A stretch of DNA of 37,709 nt from [Phormidium] sp. LEGE 05292 (GTDB lineage Bacteria; Cyanobacteriota; Cyanobacteriia; Cyanobacteriales; Aerosakkonemataceae). This document shows, piece after piece, positions 36,086 through 37,709 of this stretch. The stretch lies in contig NZ_JADEWG010000058.1 in assembly GCF_015207735.1 (NCBI RefSeq), forward strand, positions 1 to 37,709. Direction: 5' to 3'. The notes beneath the pieces are model-generated. The model was not told the origin of the DNA and did not search any database. It saw only the letters and a list, made by a program, of their open reading frames with translations. Each line of letters opens with the position of its first letter. Position 1 is the stretch's first letter. Both the position numbers and the translations under genes were made by a program.

Positions 36086-37591
36086 CTAAACACGACCTCG
36101 GAGGAATTGAGCCATTTCGTTAGGAGTGGGTGATTTTTCCAAAGCTTCTTCTTCGGTAATTCTACCTTCTTGATACAAAGCTAATAGTGCTTGGTTCATA
36201 GTTTGCATTCCGTCGAATTTGGACTTCAGCATGATGCCAGTAATTTCTTCGTACTTACCTTGAATAATGTACTCTTTAATCGCGTCGGTATTGATCAGGA
36301 TATCGTGATAGGCAGCACGTTTGCCGTCTGTAGTTTTGCACAATCCCTGAGCGATAATTGCAACTAAAGATTCTGCCAAAGCAACTTTCATTGATTGTTG
36401 TTCTTCGGCACTGTAAAGGTTAAGTATCCGTTCAATGGTTTTCACTGCACTATTGGTGTGCAATGTTCCCATAACCAAGTGACCTGTTTGTGCTGCTTTG
36501 AGGGCGGTGTTAACTGTTTCTTTATCGCGCATTTCACCGACGATAATCAAATCTGGGTCTTCCCGCAAAGCTGCTTTTAGGGCATTGTCGAATTTCTTGG
36601 TGTGTATTCCTACTTCCCGGTGTTTAATTAAGCTCTTACGACTGGTATGTACGAATTCGATCGGGTCTTCAATACTGATGATATGCCTTGCCATATTCTT
36701 GTTCATGTAATCTACCATTGCGGCCATTGTGGTAGATTTACCGGAACCTGTTGGCCCTGTGACTAAGATGAAGCCTTTGTGATAGTGGCAGACATCTTTG
36801 AATACTGGAGGCAAGTTTAATTGCTCCATAGATAAGATGTTGTTGGGAATCAAACGCATGACCATTGCTGGTCCTTTCATTGAGCCGAAAACGTTAATCC
36901 GGGCACGAGAGAATTCGTATTGGGTAACTCCGTCAAAGTCTAGGGTTTCTTCAAATTTGCGAATGTCGTCGTCAGTAAGTACTTCTTGTAGCCAACTCAT
37001 GAATGTGGCTTCGTCAGTGACGGGCCAATCTGTGGTGATGATGTCGCCGCGTTTCCGGTAGCGTGGTGATTCGCCTACGCCAACGTGAATGTCAGAAATC
37101 CCGTCATCAAAGGCTTTTTTAACTATTTCCAGTAGAGTGAGTCGCCCTGTGGCTGAGTGAGAAATTTCTGGTGGTCGAGCTGAAACTGGTACTGTTTGTG
37201 TTGCCATCTGTGCTGATGGTGCCGCTGGTGGCGGTGCCATTGATGGCGGCGGGGTTTGCGGCACTCTGGGAGGTGCTCCAGGGGGGACTGTTTGTGTTGG
37301 TGCTGATGATAGTGGTTGTGTTGCTTGTGTTGCCCCGGCACCCTGCATCCGCGCCACTGTTTGTGTTGTCCCTGCGCCTGGGGTGCGAGGAGGTACTCCT
37401 GGGTTGGTTGGTGGTACTCCGGGAGTCCTGGCACTGGGAGGCAAGGGCATGGTTTCATCTGTATACCGCTGTGCTGCTCCGGGAGTTGCTTGTGCGGGTG
37501 GCACTCTCCTGGCAGCGGGCGGCACTCCTCCGGGAGGAAGGGGGCGAGAACCAGGTGGAGGAGGCATTTGTGGGCGGTTTGAATCTGTCAT
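36086..37591 (-). CDS. pilT: PilT-type pilus retraction ATPase with proline-rich N-terminal extension
   Basis: A 501-residue AAA-type motor ATPase that depolymerises type IV pili, as needed for twitching or phototaxis. The core (about 150-501) has Walker A GPTGSGKST (279-287), the HTSRKSLIKHREVG segment, the Asp box IEDPIEF, Walker B LIIVGEMRD (about 349-356) and the His box GTLHTN (375-380). Residues 1-145 are an extension of Pro, Gln, Thr and Ala (PPPPGSRPLPPGG, then repeated TQTVP units), about 140 residues longer than the usual PilT. I chose the ATG at 37591; an upstream in-frame ATG at 37651 adds 20 basic residues of doubtful value. Cyanobacteria often have two PilT paralogues, and this resembles the accessory type. 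No pilB or pilC is in view. Confidence 0.9.
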   Translation of the reverse strand: MTDSNRPQMPPPPGSRPLPPGGVPPAARRVPPAQATPGAAQRYTDETMPLPPSARTPGVPPTNPGVPPRTPGAGTTQTVARMQGAGATQATQPLSSAPTQTVPPGAPPRVPQTPPPSMAPPPAAPSAQMATQTVPVSARPPEISHSATGRLTLLEIVKKAFDDGISDIHVGVGESPRYRKRGDIITTDWPVTDEATFMSWLQEVLTDDDIRKFEETLDFDGVTQYEFSRARINVFGSMKGPAMVMRLIPNNILSMEQLNLPPVFKDVCHYHKGFILVTGPTGSGKSTTMAAMVDYMNKNMARHIISIEDPIEFVHTSRKSLIKHREVGIHTKKFDNALKAALREDPDLIIVGEMRDKETVNTALKAAQTGHLVMGTLHTNSAVKTIERILNLYSAEEQQSMKVALAESLVAIIAQGLCKTTDGKRAAYHDILINTDAIKEYIIQGKYEEITGIMLKSKFDGMQTMNQALLALYQEGRITEEEALEKSPTPNEMAQFLRGRV

Positions 37592-37709
37592 AAGTCTTTT
37601 GGATTTACGAGAATAGGAAACTTTGGTCTGGGGATAGAGCCGACAGCCCATATCTCTTCTATATGAAGTTTTCCCAAAAATTCCTGTTGAGCAACATTAA
37701 TTTTTAAAG

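Noticed and set aside
37123-37616. Several long frames opposite the PilT proline-rich region
   Set aside because: They mirror the low-complexity codon pattern of the extension and carry no independent protein features.

Overview
The window is a chromosomal segment of a cyanobacterium, probably filamentous and non-heterocystous (the lineage is inferred, not shown). It carries genes for the Photosystem I core (psaA, psaB, psaL, psaI), an MntABC-type manganese ABC transporter, a PilT-type motor ATPase and a KaiB-domain protein. The palindrome GCGATCGC (HIP1), typical of cyanobacteria, is dense both inside and between genes.

Layout. 0-4.7 kb: a solitary C5 DNA methyltransferase, then divergent mntC (minus) and mntA-mntB (plus). 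4.8-11.5 kb: a small-module region holding a PIN toxin/antitoxin pair, a large acyl-CoA synthetase-acetyltransferase fusion, a Cys-rich mini-protein, a RelE/ParE-type pair, a DUF433/DUF5615 pair whose second gene is split by an in-frame amber codon, and an HNH endonuclease with a small partner. Related HIP1-rich interspersed repeats lie between these genes. 11.8-14.8 kb: four same-strand genes, in transcription order a protein with an N-terminal 'DVFSGRPNP' domain and a C-terminal Cys/His domain, a small lipoprotein made almost entirely of the same 'DVFSGRPNP' domain, a papain-like (C1A) cysteine protease, and a chagasin-like (I42) inhibitor of papain-type proteases. This is the best candidate for an undescribed system: a protease locus that appears to carry its own inhibitors.

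15.4-22.2 kb: a cytoplasmic GH13 amylase flanked by 57-bp direct repeats, a STAND/NB-ARC ATPase without a visible sensor repeat domain, and phosphoenolpyruvate synthase. 22.6-31.2 kb: psaL-psaI on plus with a strong terminator; MarC; small regulators and a FkbM methyltransferase; then psaA-psaB on minus. psaL/psaI and psaA/psaB are neighbours but convergent. 31.8-37.6 kb: a repeat-bearing lipoprotein, an NHLRC2-like thioredoxin/NHL protein, a protein with a C-terminal KaiB domain, and a PilT ATPase with an unusual proline-rich N-terminal extension.

Functions were assigned by reading motifs only; no database search was run. Intergenic hairpins, palindromes and direct repeats were read by eye from the sequence.
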